Source: Spirosoma montaniterrae (GTDB lineage Bacteria > Bacteroidota > Bacteroidia > Cytophagales > Spirosomataceae). Taken from it: DNA of 64,000 bases. A program made the position numbers and the translations under genes. The first letter of the stretch is position 1; every line of letters begins with the position of its first letter. The stretch is taken from NCBI RefSeq assembly GCF_001988955.1, contig NZ_CP014263.1, positions 2,170,001 to 2,234,000 on the forward strand, given 5' to 3'. Shown here one piece after another: positions 26,732-34,778 of this stretch. The notes under the pieces were generated by a model. It worked only from the letters and a program-made list of their open reading frames with translations. It searched no databases and was not told the DNA's origin.

Positions 26732-27562
26732 TTACACCTCCCGTTCTTTAAGCCTGAAAAAAGCTGTCAAATACAACAAAATCACGACTGTAATACCCAG
26801 CAAATAGCGCAGTTGATTGCCGAGCGGTTGCGGCAAATCAAGGTCAAGCCCCGTTGATTGCTTCTGGTCCGTGACGAACACCGACTCAAACGGCATGGCA
26901 CTCAACATCTCCGGCAAGTGCAAGAGTTGAGTTATCATATAAGAATTTAGTAGGTATCCCCCGCCCAAAATTGCCAGAATCAGCACCCCTACAATTGGTA
27001 GTGCGTAGCGTTTTATGGTTAGAAACAAGAATACACAAACCGGGTGCAACAATCCAGTCAACACCAGATTATGCGCGGGCGGCCAAAAATCAGGCGTTCG
27101 GTAAAAGGGCCTCATCGTTCTGATATTTCCCCACCGCTTTATCTGCTTCAACTCCGCAGCCGACCACTCGCGGTTGTTCACATAGTCAATCAGCCCAGCG
27201 TCGATTAGCGTGAATAATAGCAGGTAGGTTATCACAAAACCCACGCCCGTCAGCAGCCAGATTAGCAGGAATTTTTCTACCATCGAAGCCGGACGCAGGA
27301 GGTAGGCAAATGCCCGTTCGCGCTGATTCAGTACGTCGGTTTGTAGCCAGATAAACGTAAACCAAAGCGGCCAGCCGAGAAGGAAAAACATAATCGAGCG
27401 GTTGCGCTCTACAGCAAACGGAAAGCCCCGTGAAAAAAGCACGGCAAAAGCCAGCATTAGTCCCGTCATAAGGGCCAGGCTGGTTAGCGACTGTCCCTTA
27501 TTTTCAGACAGATGCGTGCGTAGAAGCCGCCCGAAGCGGAGCAGTGAGAATGTCTGGTTCAT
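26732..27562 (-). CDS. ABC transporter permease
   Basis: 276 residues with about six hydrophobic spans (LTSLALMTGLMLAFAVLF, FLLGWPLWFTFIWL, LLIWLLTGVGFVITYLLLF, VCVFLFLTIKRYALPIV, ILAILGGGYLL, YLLGITVVILLYLTAFF). It overlaps the ATPase gene by 4 bases (ATGA), so one exporter is made from both. No substrate-binding protein is encoded nearby, which fits an exporter or an envelope-stress transporter as in YtrA-type operons. Confidence 0.85.
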   Translation of the reverse strand: MNQTFSLLRFGRLLRTHLSENKGQSLTSLALMTGLMLAFAVLFSRGFPFAVERNRSIMFFLLGWPLWFTFIWLQTDVLNQRERAFAYLLRPASMVEKFLLIWLLTGVGFVITYLLLFTLIDAGLIDYVNNREWSAAELKQIKRWGNIRTMRPFYRTPDFWPPAHNLVLTGLLHPVCVFLFLTIKRYALPIVGVLILAILGGGYLLNSYMITQLLHLPEMLSAMPFESVFVTDQKQSTGLDLDLPQPLGNQLRYLLGITVVILLYLTAFFRLKEREV

Positions 27563-28431
27563 GCGTTAGTTGTGATGTTGGCTGACGAAAACAGTTGCTT
27601 AATACGCGCCGGATTGGTCTGTACGGCATTGTAGAGCCGCTCCAGATCGAGTCGGCTGGATTCGCCCGTGTGGTTTTCGGCTACGATGGCATAGCCGCCC
27701 ACGGTCCGTTCGGAATAAACAATGGGCCGGTGCAGGTCTAATTCGGCGGTAAGGCCAAACCACAGCCGGGCCGAAATTTCCTCGACCGATGCATTCAGCC
27801 CCACATTCATAACCCCGCCCGGCTCGCCCGCCAGAATCACAATGGGGTCGATAAGTGCTTCGAGGTCGCGCACCTGATGAGTCGAAATCACCACCGTCCG
27901 GCGTTCGTCGATGGCTCCGGCCACGAGCCGCCGAAACTGACTTTTCGACGGAATGTCTAAGCCGTTGGTGGGTTCGTCCATCAGCAGCACTGCCGTATTG
28001 GTTGCCAGCCCGAAGCCGATCAGCACCTTTTTTTTCTGACCATACGAGAGTTCGCTCAGTTTCAGGTTATCGGTCAGGTCAAATTCACGGAGGTAGTGCG
28101 CCATCTGTGCCCGGTCGAAGCGCGGGTAAAAGGGTGCGTTGCTGTCAATGAACTGCCTGATTCTGACGGGTGGCAGATAAAACTCTTCCGGCACAAAGAA
28201 CATATCTTCCAGAAACGCCGGTTTGCGGTCGGCGGGCGAGTAATCTCCCGCACGAATTTGCCCCGATGTCGGGTAAAGCAACCCCGCCATGAGCCGCAGT
28301 AAGGTTGATTTCCCGGCTCCGTTCGGTGCCAGTAATCCGTATACGTTACCCGGCGAAAGCGTCAGGGTCAACGCGTCGTAAATTGGCCGATTGCGCTGGT
28401 AACGGAACGACATACGCTGAATGTCAATCAT
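27559..28431 (-). CDS. ABC transporter ATP-binding protein
   Basis: 290 residues. Walker A APNGAGKST (about 35-43), signature LSYGQKKK, Walker B VLLMDEPTNGLD and switch His in STHQVRD are all intact. First gene of the minus-strand operon ATPase-permease-GntR-membrane protein. The order differs from the common GntR-first arrangement. Confidence 0.93.
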   Translation of the reverse strand: MIDIQRMSFRYQRNRPIYDALTLTLSPGNVYGLLAPNGAGKSTLLRLMAGLLYPTSGQIRAGDYSPADRKPAFLEDMFFVPEEFYLPPVRIRQFIDSNAPFYPRFDRAQMAHYLREFDLTDNLKLSELSYGQKKKVLIGFGLATNTAVLLMDEPTNGLDIPSKSQFRRLVAGAIDERRTVVISTHQVRDLEALIDPIVILAGEPGGVMNVGLNASVEEISARLWFGLTAELDLHRPIVYSERTVGGYAIVAENHTGESSRLDLERLYNAVQTNPARIKQLFSSANITTNA

Positions 28432-28446
28432 GCGCTACATTGGTTT

Positions 28447-28498
28447 AGTGTATTACATAAATAGTACACTGCAATAGTAAGGCAAATAAATGTACTAT
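28447..28498. promoter_or_regulatory. Dyad operators upstream of the ABC/GntR operon
   Basis: AGTGTA and TACACT (28447-28452, 28465-28470) form one dyad with a 12-bp gap. An overlapping, wider dyad ATAGTACA/TGTACTAT spans 28461-28498. The first resembles, from memory, the AGTGTA...TACACT operator of Bacillus YtrA, matching the regulator class encoded in the operon. Located 16-67 bp upstream of the ATPase start. Confidence 0.55.
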
Positions 28499-28523
28499 CA
28501 AATGGATGGACGATTTTTTTTGC

Positions 28524-28556
28524 ATAAAAAAAGCCCCAGCCATTTGGCTGGAGCTA
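28524..28556 (-). terminator. Rho-independent terminator after the Lys-rich secreted protein
   Basis: On the minus strand AGC(T)CCAGCC with GGCTGGGGCT form a stem with a 4-nt loop, followed by T7. It lies 23 bp past the stop of the gene at 28579. Confidence 0.75.
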
Positions 28557-28578
28557 TCAATAGCACCGAAGCGTCGAA

Positions 28579-28815
28579 TTAGCGGTTGTCGACTTTCTTT
28601 GCTTCTTTCTTCATGGCCTTGCTGGCATCTTTCATTTCTTTAGCCGCGTCTTCTTTCACCTCGTTACCGGCCCGCTTGGCATCTTTCTTCATTTGCTTGG
28701 CCTCCTTTTTCATTTCTTTGGTGGCGGCCTTCGCTTCTTTCTTCACATTGTCCTGTGCAACTGCGGCTCCCGATATCATCAGGAAGGCAATCGCTGCCAT
28801 CAGCATCTTTTTCAT
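28579..28815 (-). CDS. Small secreted Lys/Ala-rich helical protein
   Basis: 78 residues: a signal peptide (MKKMLMAAIAFLMISGAAVAQ), then a highly charged Lys/Glu/Ala helix with repeating KKEAK, KEMKKEAK and KKDAKR blocks. No Cys and no enzyme motif. Such proteins are common in Bacteroidetes and resemble stress-induced (CsbD/YtxH-like) helical proteins in composition only. Its leader (AACGACTATG) matches that of the next upstream gene at 29185, suggesting a duplicated promoter/leader. Confidence 0.75.
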   Translation of the reverse strand: MKKMLMAAIAFLMISGAAVAQDNVKKEAKAATKEMKKEAKQMKKDAKRAGNEVKEDAAKEMKDASKAMKKEAKKVDNR

Positions 28816-28858
28816 AGTCGTTTGTTTTTGATGAACCTACCAAGAGAACGGGTTATGC

Positions 28859-29185
28859 TCAATTTTGCTTGCTGGTCGACCGCTTTCTGAGCGTACGGGC
28901 CTTCACGTTACTGGCTCCTGTTGTGGTACTGCTGCGGGCATCGGTAGTTTTGGTCATGCCTGAGCCGCTGGCTTTGGTGTTGTCGGTAGTGCTGATACCG
29001 CTATCCTGGTCGAGCGTGTTGCCCGTACCCGCCGTGGCGTTGGTATTGCTGTTGGCCGTTGCGCCCGACGAGTTGGGCCGGGCCGCGTTGGTGCTGCCGT
29101 TATCGTTTTGCCCGGTGTTTTGCTGGGCTACTGCGGTACCCGCTATCCAGAGCAGCACAGCCGCAGTGAAAAGTACTTTTTTCAT
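28859..29185 (-). CDS. Small secreted Ser/Thr/Asn-rich protein
   Basis: 108 residues from ATG 29185 (MKKVLFTAAVLLWIAG); an upstream ATG adds MYWKNSTT and breaks the signal peptide, so it is not used. After cleavage near AVAQ the mature protein is low-complexity Asn/Thr/Ser/Gly, ending in a basic tail (RTLRKRSTSKQN). The same AACGACTATGAAAAA leader precedes it as for the gene at 28579. The function is unknown. Confidence 0.65.
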   Translation of the reverse strand: MKKVLFTAAVLLWIAGTAVAQQNTGQNDNGSTNAARPNSSGATANSNTNATAGTGNTLDQDSGISTTDNTKASGSGMTKTTDARSSTTTGASNVKARTLRKRSTSKQN

Positions 29186-29294
29186 AGTCGTTGAGTTTTT
29201 CCAATACAACTCTACTCAGCGACTGTAGTTCAAAAAAATAACCCCTGAGCTGTCAAAGGTTATTGTCAAAGTGAGTGCCGAAATACTACCGTTT

Positions 29295-30890
29295 CTACGC
29301 CGTTACCTTAAACTCCGATGTCAGGTGGAACGTCACGTCGGGGTTGTTTTGCTGATTCATGCGCAGCATCCAGTCCGACTCGGCCAGAAACACGGGGTTC
29401 TGATCTTTATCGTAGGCAATCTGGTTGCCTTTCAACCGAATAAATTCGTTGAGTTTTTTAGGGTCTTCGGCAGTAATCCAGCAGGCTTTGGTGTAGTTGA
29501 GCGGCACCCACCGGCACTTGGCTCCATACTCGTTTTCGAGCCGGTACTGAATTACCTCAAACTGAAGTTCGCCCACCGTACCCACAATTTTGCGGTTGCC
29601 CAATTCGAGCGAAAACAACTGTGCTACACCCTCGTCGGTCAGTTGCTGAATGCCCTTCTCCAACTGCTTCGACTTCATGGGGTCGAGGTTGACAAGTTCC
29701 TTGAAAATTTCGGGCGAGAAACTCGGAATGCCCTGAAACTGGAGATCTTCGCCCTCGGTCAGCGTATCGCCGATTTTGAAGGTTCCGGTGTCGTACAAGC
29801 CCACCACGTCGCCGGGGAACCCTTCTTCTACGACGCTTTTGCTATCGGCCATGAAGCTAAACGGGCTGGCGAAGCGCACGTTTTTGTCGAGCCGGGTATG
29901 GTGGTAGAATTTGTTGCGCTCGAACACGCCCGAACATATACGCAGAAAAGCGATGCGGTCACGGTGGCGCGGGTCGAGGTTGGCGTGAATTTTGAAGACG
30001 AAACCGCTGAAGTTTTTCTCGCCCGGCAACACCTCGCGCTTGTCGGTTGGGCGGGCAATGGGTTCGGGCGAAATCTGGCAGAAGCCTTCGAGCAACTCTT
30101 TCACACCGAAGTTATTGACCGCCGAGCCGAAGAATACCGGAGCTAATTTACCATCGAGATACGCCTGCCGGTCGAAGTCGTCGTAGACGCCCTCAATCAG
30201 TTCAACGTCTTCGCGGAGTTGAGCGGCATCGCGTTCGCCCACTTTCTGGTCGAGCAGGTCGTCGGCCAGTTCAATGGGGAGTACGTCGTCTTCAACTTTA
30301 GTTTTATTGACTTTAAAGAAATATAATTTTTTCTCGATCAGGCTGTAAACGCCCTTAAAGTTCTGCCCCATATTGACGGGCCACGTCATGGGCCGCACCC
30401 GGATGTTCAGCTTTTCTTCCAGTTCATCGAGCAGATCAAACGGATTCTGCCCTTCGCGGTCAAGTTTATTAATGAAAACAATTACTGGCGTGTCGCGCAT
30501 CCGGCAGACTTCCATCAGGCGTTTGGTCTGTTCCTCAACGCCTTTCACGCAGTCGATAACCAGAATAACACTGTCGACGGCGGTTAGCGTCCGGTATGTA
30601 TCTTCCGCAAAATCTTTGTGGCCGGGCGTATCGAGAATATTTATTTTCAGATTATTGTAGTCGAACGTCATCACCGACGTAGCTACCGAGATACCGCGCT
30701 GCTTCTCGATTTCCATGAAGTCAGACGTGGCCGACTTCTTGATTTTATTGGATTTTACGGCTCCGGCGGTTTGTATAGCACCACCAAACAGCAGCAGCTT
30801 TTCGGTAAGCGTAGTTTTTCCGGCGTCGGGGTGGCTAATGATGGCGAACGTCCGCCGACGAGCGGTTTCAGCCTGTATATTAGTTTGCAT
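29295..30890 (-). CDS. prfC: Peptide chain release factor 3
   Basis: Translational GTPase that recycles RF1/RF2. G1 SHPDAGKTT, switch region [12 protein letters not shown]3 DTPGHKDF and G4 NKLDRE are all present, followed by the beta-barrel and C-terminal RF3 domains. 531 residues from ATG 30890; an upstream ATG five codons earlier is also possible. A Bacteroidetes -7 box (TATTTTTG on the minus strand, 30910-30917) is about 20 nt upstream. Confidence 0.95.
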   Translation of the reverse strand: MQTNIQAETARRRTFAIISHPDAGKTTLTEKLLLFGGAIQTAGAVKSNKIKKSATSDFMEIEKQRGISVATSVMTFDYNNLKINILDTPGHKDFAEDTYRTLTAVDSVILVIDCVKGVEEQTKRLMEVCRMRDTPVIVFINKLDREGQNPFDLLDELEEKLNIRVRPMTWPVNMGQNFKGVYSLIEKKLYFFKVNKTKVEDDVLPIELADDLLDQKVGERDAAQLREDVELIEGVYDDFDRQAYLDGKLAPVFFGSAVNNFGVKELLEGFCQISPEPIARPTDKREVLPGEKNFSGFVFKIHANLDPRHRDRIAFLRICSGVFERNKFYHHTRLDKNVRFASPFSFMADSKSVVEEGFPGDVVGLYDTGTFKIGDTLTEGEDLQFQGIPSFSPEIFKELVNLDPMKSKQLEKGIQQLTDEGVAQLFSLELGNRKIVGTVGELQFEVIQYRLENEYGAKCRWVPLNYTKACWITAEDPKKLNEFIRLKGNQIAYDKDQNPVFLAESDWMLRMNQQNNPDVTFHLTSEFKVTA

Positions 30891-30909
30891 TTTTCTCAGA
30901 ATCAAACCA

Positions 30910-30917
30910 CAAAAATA
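30910..30917 (-). promoter_or_regulatory. -7 promoter box for prfC
   Basis: TATTTTTG on the minus strand matches TAnnTTTG, 20 nt before the start codon. No clear -33 TTTG; the heptad hairpin begins 7 nt further upstream. Confidence 0.5.
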
Positions 30918-30923
30918 CGAAAT

Positions 30924-31006
30924 AAAGTGATGAGTGATGAACGATGAGTGATGAGTACTGTTTTCGCGTTAGCACTCATCACTCATCGTTCATCACTCAT
31001 CACTTT
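30924..31006. repeat. Word hairpin, heptad type (GTGATGA), 33-bp perfect stem
   Basis: Arms 30924-30956 and 30974-31006 are exact complements (units GTGATGA GTGATGA ACGATGA GTGATGA), with a 17-nt loop. The right arm includes two bases of the DUF423 stop codon (31005-31007). Confidence 0.95.
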
Positions 31007-31382
31007 ACAGAAACGCCCAGAACAGCAAGGCCCAGCCTGCAATCATCAGAACGCCCCCAATGGGTGTGATGGCACCGAGCCATGTAATGCCCGTGAAGCA
31101 CAGCACATAGAGCGAGCCGGAAAAAATCAGCACTCCGCCCAAAAACGAATAGCCTGCCCAGCCGAGCAGTTTCACGATAGTCGGGTTACTGCCAAACGTA
31201 TGCATCAGCAGGCCAACCAGCACCAACGCCAGCGCGTGGTAAAACTGGTACTTAACGGCGGTCTCGAACGTAGCTGCCCTACCCGACGCGTCGAGCATAG
31301 CCCGCAGCGCGTGCGCACCAAATGCACCCAGTGCAACTCCCAAAAGGCCCAGAATCGAGCCGGCTTGTAAGAATAATTTCAT
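31005..31382 (-). CDS. DUF423 family small membrane protein
   Basis: 125 residues with four hydrophobic spans (SILGLLGVALGAFGAHAL, FYHALALVLVGLLMH, AGYSFLGGVLIFSGSLYVL, ITPIGGVLMIAGWALLFWA). The GAFGAHAL motif is diagnostic of DUF423/YgdD. ATG 31382 (MKLFLQAG) is used; a longer frame would read through the adjacent hairpin. Integral inner-membrane protein of unknown function. Word hairpins bound it on both sides. Confidence 0.9.
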   Translation of the reverse strand: MKLFLQAGSILGLLGVALGAFGAHALRAMLDASGRAATFETAVKYQFYHALALVLVGLLMHTFGSNPTIVKLLGWAGYSFLGGVLIFSGSLYVLCFTGITWLGAITPIGGVLMIAGWALLFWAFL

Positions 31383-31394
31383 AACTGAACCATC

Positions 31395-31518
31395 TGAACC
31401 AGGATTAGCCTGGATTGTCAAGATTAAACAAGATGCTACGCTTCGCTTATTTCATTTGCTGAGTTTGCTGGATTGTCAATCCTGTTTAATCTTGACAATC
31501 CAGGCTAATCCTGGTTCA
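31395..31518. repeat. Word hairpin, ~9-10-mer type (GGATTnnnn), 36-bp perfect stem
   Basis: Arms 31395-31430 and 31483-31518 are exact complements, with AGGATTAGCC TGGATTGTC AAGATTAAAC units, and enclose a loop of about 52 nt. The right arm ends exactly on the stop codon (31516-31518) of the PLP-protein gene. Confidence 0.95.
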
Positions 31519-32175
31519 AAGACGCGCGCCAAAAATAGCACTGCCCACCCGAACCAGCGTACTGCCTTCCTCGACCGCAATCTGGTAATCGCCACTCATG
31601 CCCATCGACAATTCCGAAAACTGAACGTTCGGGCGTTGCGTTTGAGCCAGTTTGTCGTACAACTGTTTCAGACCGCGAAATTCCCGGCGCACCTGCTCCA
31701 TATCGTCGGTGTTGGTAGCCAACCCCATCAGACCAATAATGCATACATTGGGCAGTTGGTCGAGTTCGGGAGCGTTGAGAAGGGCTTCGGCTTCATCAGG
31801 CGAAAGGCCAAACTTAGTATCTTCGTCGGCGATGTAAATCTGGAGCAGGCAGTTGATAATGCGATTATGCTTAGCCGCCTGTTTATTAATTTCCTGTAAG
31901 AGTTTCAGACTATCGACCGAGTGGATCAGCGAAACGAACGGGGCAATATATTTAACCTTGTTGGTTTGCAGATGTCCGATTAAGTGCCAGTCAACGTCGG
32001 CGGGCAGTTGGGGCTGTTTATCGGCCATCTCCTGCACTTTGTTCTCGCCAAACCGGCGACAACCGGCGTCATACGCTTCGCGCAGTAATGCAACGGGTTT
32101 TGTTTTCGTTACGGCAATTAATCTGGCTCGGTTTTGTAATTCAGTTTCAATTTGCAGTATGGCGTTGGTAATCAT
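31516..32175 (-). CDS. YggS/PLPBP-family pyridoxal phosphate-binding protein
   Basis: Alanine-racemase-like PLP homeostasis protein. The Lys in AVTKTKPVALL binds PLP, and HLIGHLQTNK and SMGMSGDYQIAVEEGSTLVR are the usual phosphate-site motifs. 219 residues from ATG 32175; a start seven codons upstream is possible. A TATCTTTG box on the minus strand (32229-32236) lies about 54 nt upstream. Confidence 0.92.
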   Translation of the reverse strand: MITNAILQIETELQNRARLIAVTKTKPVALLREAYDAGCRRFGENKVQEMADKQPQLPADVDWHLIGHLQTNKVKYIAPFVSLIHSVDSLKLLQEINKQAAKHNRIINCLLQIYIADEDTKFGLSPDEAEALLNAPELDQLPNVCIIGLMGLATNTDDMEQVRREFRGLKQLYDKLAQTQRPNVQFSELSMGMSGDYQIAVEEGSTLVRVGSAIFGARL

Positions 32176-32228
32176 TCGTTTTTGCAGTTTCGGCACACAT
32201 AAGAAACTTACCGTTTATGAAGAAAGTG

Positions 32229-32236
32229 CAAAGATA
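32229..32236 (-). promoter_or_regulatory. -7 promoter box for the YggS-type gene
   Basis: TATCTTTG on the minus strand is a strong match to the Bacteroidetes TAnnTTTG box. Confidence 0.5.
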
Positions 32237-32352
32237 GGTTTGAGAACTACGTGAAAACGCGTAGTTTTTGGCCGCAAACCAATTTAATGTACAATAAACG
32301 ACTTGCTGGTTCAGTTTAGCTACCAACACAACCAGCAACCCTCGATTAAAAC

Positions 32353-33303
32353 ATGACGTCAATGGAACCCAGACCTCAACCCAAAAACAACAGTCGGAGT
32401 TACTTATTAGCTGCACTGCTGATTCTGGCGGCTTTAAACATATTGCTGCTGTATTTCTATTATCAGGAACGGCAGGACAACAAAACCAAAGATGCGACCA
32501 TTGCTGCCAAAACAGAGGAGGTACTCACAACCAAAACCAAACTCGACTCTATCTCAGCACAGTTAGACGCCAAGATCGCTGAAATCCAGCAACTTGGCGG
32601 CAGCGTCGATTCGCTGTTAAAAGTGAAAGAACAGTTGGAAGTTGACAAGCGCGAACTACGCAACGTAAACTCGTTCGACGCGAAAAAGTACGAGCAGAAA
32701 ATTAGAAACTACCAGACGTTACTGGCCCAGAAAGATCAGGAAATTGCCCGGCTGAAAGAAGAAAACGGGATGCTGACGCAGCAAAACCAAACGCTTGCTC
32801 AGGAGAATACGGGGCTGAAATCGGCCAGAGACAGTTTGAGCAACGAAGTGGCTACGGTGTCGTCTAAAAACCAGGAACTGGCCGAAAAAGTAACGATAGC
32901 AGCCGCGCTCAGAGCCGAAAACGTGACCATCACGGCTATTAATGCGCGCGGCAAAGAACGCGAAGGCGAAAGCTTCAAAGCAAAACGGGTCGATAAAGTC
33001 AAGGTAGCCATTCGGATGGCACCCAACGGATTAGCCAAGCAGGAAGAAAAAGACCTCTATATTCGGATTGTGGACCCCAGTGGGGCCGTTATTTCGGATA
33101 TGGCGACAGGTTCGGGCGAGTTTACGTACAACGGGCAGGGCATGATTTATACCGCTATGCAACGTTTTACCTTCGACAACAGCCGCCAAACGGTTAACTT
33201 CCTCTACGGGCGTGGTGGTCAGCGGTTTGCAGAGGGCAAACATACTGTAGAGGTCTACTGCGAAGGTTTCCGCATTGGCGAAGGTGAGTTTACGATACGG
33301 TAA
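32353..33303 (+). CDS. Membrane-anchored coiled-coil protein, unknown function
   Basis: 316 residues: a short cytoplasmic N-terminus, one span (about 17-38, LLAALLILAALNILLLYFYY), a long coiled coil (about 45-190) of Gln/Glu/Lys/Leu heptads, then a C-terminal beta domain (about 205-316; DKVKVAIRMAPNG, YIRIVDPSGAVISDM, HTVEVYCEGFRIGEGEF). Such proteins are seen beside ribosomal genes in Bacteroidetes. The partner or ligand is unknown. Its stop codon is followed 7 nt later by a 44-bp hairpin. Confidence 0.8.
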   Translation: MTSMEPRPQPKNNSRSYLLAALLILAALNILLLYFYYQERQDNKTKDATIAAKTEEVLTTKTKLDSISAQLDAKIAEIQQLGGSVDSLLKVKEQLEVDKRELRNVNSFDAKKYEQKIRNYQTLLAQKDQEIARLKEENGMLTQQNQTLAQENTGLKSARDSLSNEVATVSSKNQELAEKVTIAAALRAENVTITAINARGKEREGESFKAKRVDKVKVAIRMAPNGLAKQEEKDLYIRIVDPSGAVISDMATGSGEFTYNGQGMIYTAMQRFTFDNSRQTVNFLYGRGGQRFAEGKHTVEVYCEGFRIGEGEFTIR

Positions 33304-33310
33304 AATAAGG

Positions 33311-33411
33311 GTTATAAAGTTATAGGGTTGAATAGTTATAAAGTTGGCTGACGCTCGTGTGACTAATGCGTCAGCCAACTTTATAACTATTCAACCCTAT
33401 AACTTTATAAC
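33311..33411. repeat. Word hairpin, octad type (GTTATAAA), 44-bp perfect stem
   Basis: Arms 33311-33354 and 33368-33411 are exact complements with a 13-nt loop. Units: GTTATAAA GTTATAGG GTTGAATA GTTATAAA GTTGGCTG. It starts 7 nt after a stop codon and ends 8 nt before the rpsF promoter -7 box. Confidence 0.97.
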
Positions 33412-33419
33412 TTTTTCAC

Positions 33420-33427
33420 TATCTTTG
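33420..33427 (+). promoter_or_regulatory. -7 promoter box for the rpsF operon
   Basis: TATCTTTG, consensus match, 28 nt before the rpsF ATG. The usual -33 region is replaced by the hairpin's right arm. Confidence 0.65.
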
Positions 33428-33454
33428 CGCCCTCATTTCAAACCAATTAGATAA

Positions 33455-33823
33455 ATGTTTCTTAATAACTACGAAACGGTGTTCATTTTAACTCCCGTTT
33501 TATCTGATCTTCAGATGAAGGACACCGTTGATAAGTTCCGCAAAGTGCTGACCGACAATGGGGCGGAACTGGTTCACGAAGAGAACATGGGCCTGCGTAA
33601 GCTTGCCTATCCGATCCAGCACAAGAATACGGGCTATTACCAGCTTTTTGAGTTCAAAGCTCCCGGTACGCTCATCGAGAAACTCAACATCGAGTATCTC
33701 CGCGACGAACGCGTGATCCGTCACCTGACGATTGCGCTCGACAAGCACGCTGTTGCGTACAATGACCGTAAACGCAACGGACTGGTGGGTAAGAAAAAAC
33801 AAACCGAAAACGCTGAGAAATAG
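33455..33823 (+). CDS. rpsF: 30S ribosomal protein S6
   Basis: Small-subunit protein that pairs with S18 on 16S rRNA. 122 residues starting [16 protein letters not shown] with the S6 fold motifs ([29 protein letters not shown]) and a basic tail ([12 protein letters not shown]). First gene of rpsF-rpsR-rplI; rpsR follows after 2 bp. Confidence 0.97.
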   Translation: MFLNNYETVFILTPVLSDLQMKDTVDKFRKVLTDNGAELVHEENMGLRKLAYPIQHKNTGYYQLFEFKAPGTLIEKLNIEYLRDERVIRHLTIALDKHAVAYNDRKRNGLVGKKKQTENAEK

Positions 33824-33825
33824 CC

Positions 33826-34077
33826 ATGAGCCTGCAAAACGAATCTGTCTCGAAAACCGAGAATCGCAAAAAATACGACCGCTTCAAGAAAGCCGGTATC
33901 AAGTACATCGACTACAAAGACGGTAACTTTCTGCTGAAGCTGCTCAACGAGCAGGGCAAAATTCTGCCCCGCCGACTGACCGGCACCAGCCTGAAAAACC
34001 AGCGTAAAGTAGCCCAGGCCGTGAAACGCGCCCGTCATTTAGCCATTCTGCCGTTCGTCGGCGATTCACTAAAATAA
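33826..34077 (+). CDS. rpsR: 30S ribosomal protein S18
   Basis: 83 residues, S18 signature [20 protein letters not shown] split as [16 protein letters not shown] and the [10 protein letters not shown] end. Binds S6 on the platform of the 30S subunit. The stop codon is directly followed by an octad hairpin that separates it from rplI. Confidence 0.97.
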   Translation: MSLQNESVSKTENRKKYDRFKKAGIKYIDYKDGNFLLKLLNEQGKILPRRLTGTSLKNQRKVAQAVKRARHLAILPFVGDSLK

Positions 34078-34168
34078 AGTTGTATGGTTGTAAAGTTGTA
34101 GAGTTCTAAAGTTTGCCACCGCATTCATCAACAATACAACTTTATAACTCTACAACTCTATAACTTTT
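34078..34168. repeat. Word hairpin, octad type, inside the ribosomal operon
   Basis: Left units GTTGTATG GTTGTAAA GTTGTAGA GTTCTAAA; the right arm (ACAACTTTAT AACTCTAC AACTCTAT AACTTTTT) is its diverged complement. It spans the whole gap between the rpsR stop and the region just before the rplI start. Pairing is imperfect, unlike the element at 33311. Confidence 0.85.
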
Positions 34169-34175
34169 TCAAAAA

Positions 34176-34619
34176 ATGGAGATCATTCTTAAAACTGATA
34201 TCGCCGGCCTGGGCTACAAGAACGACACCGTTACGGTGAAGCCGGGCTATGGCCGCAATTACCTGATTCCGCAGGGATTTGCGATGATGGCAACCCCATC
34301 GAATAAGAAGGTCGTTGCCGAAAACATTCGTCAGGCGGCTCACAAAGTCGAGAAAATCCGCAACGATGCGCAGGCACTGGCTGAAAAAATTGGCGAGCTG
34401 ACACTGACGATCCCGGCGAAGGCAGGCGAAAGCGGCAAAATCTTTGGTCGTGTAACCAGCACTCAAATCGCCGACGCTCTTCGCGAAAAAGGCTTCGACA
34501 TTGACCGCAAGAAAATTGCTATCGATGAGGTAAAAAACCTCGGCACTTATACGGCGTCGCTCGACCTCCACAAAGAGGTGAAGCACAAAGTAACGGTTGA
34601 CGTAGTGGCGGCTGAGTAA
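34176..34619 (+). CDS. rplI: 50S ribosomal protein L9
   Basis: 147 residues: N-domain ILKTDIAGLGYKNDTVTV with GYGRNYLIPQGFA (the L9 signature), long helix, then C-domain (FGRVTSTQIADALREKGFD). Third gene of the operon. A strong terminator follows at 34641-34679. Confidence 0.97.
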   Translation: MEIILKTDIAGLGYKNDTVTVKPGYGRNYLIPQGFAMMATPSNKKVVAENIRQAAHKVEKIRNDAQALAEKIGELTLTIPAKAGESGKIFGRVTSTQIADALREKGFDIDRKKIAIDEVKNLGTYTASLDLHKEVKHKVTVDVVAAE

Positions 34620-34640
34620 TCGGCCAATCAACGTACATAG

Positions 34641-34679
34641 AACCGGCCAACTGAGTAGCACTCGGTTGGCCGGTTTTTT
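34641..34679 (+). terminator. Rho-independent terminator of the rpsF-rpsR-rplI operon
   Basis: An 11-bp perfect stem (AACCGGCCAAC with GTTGGCCGGTT) around a 13-nt loop, running into T-rich sequence. Confidence 0.9.
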
Positions 34680-34682
34680 TGT

Positions 34683-34690
34683 TATATTTG
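34683..34690 (+). promoter_or_regulatory. -7 promoter box for the Uma2-family gene
   Basis: TATATTTG matches TAnnTTTG. The leader after it contains an imperfect inverted repeat (ACCCCAACTCCCTGAAG with CTTCAGGGGTTGAGGT, 34697-34760). Confidence 0.5.
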
Positions 34691-34778
34691 GGTCATTACC
34701 CCAACTCCCTGAAGAAGGCTATTAAACCCAAATGGTTCAGCCCCCTTCAGGGGTTGAGGTCTCTCCGCAAAACTGCTA

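Noticed and set aside
29271..30146. A 291-codon + strand frame opposite prfC
   Set aside because: Shadow frame; prfC has all GTPase motifs on the other strand.
32244..32264. ACTACG/CGTAGT dyad between the YggS-type and coiled-coil genes as a terminator
   Set aside because: It lies between divergent genes where a terminator is not expected; it could be an operator but the evidence is only 6 bp.
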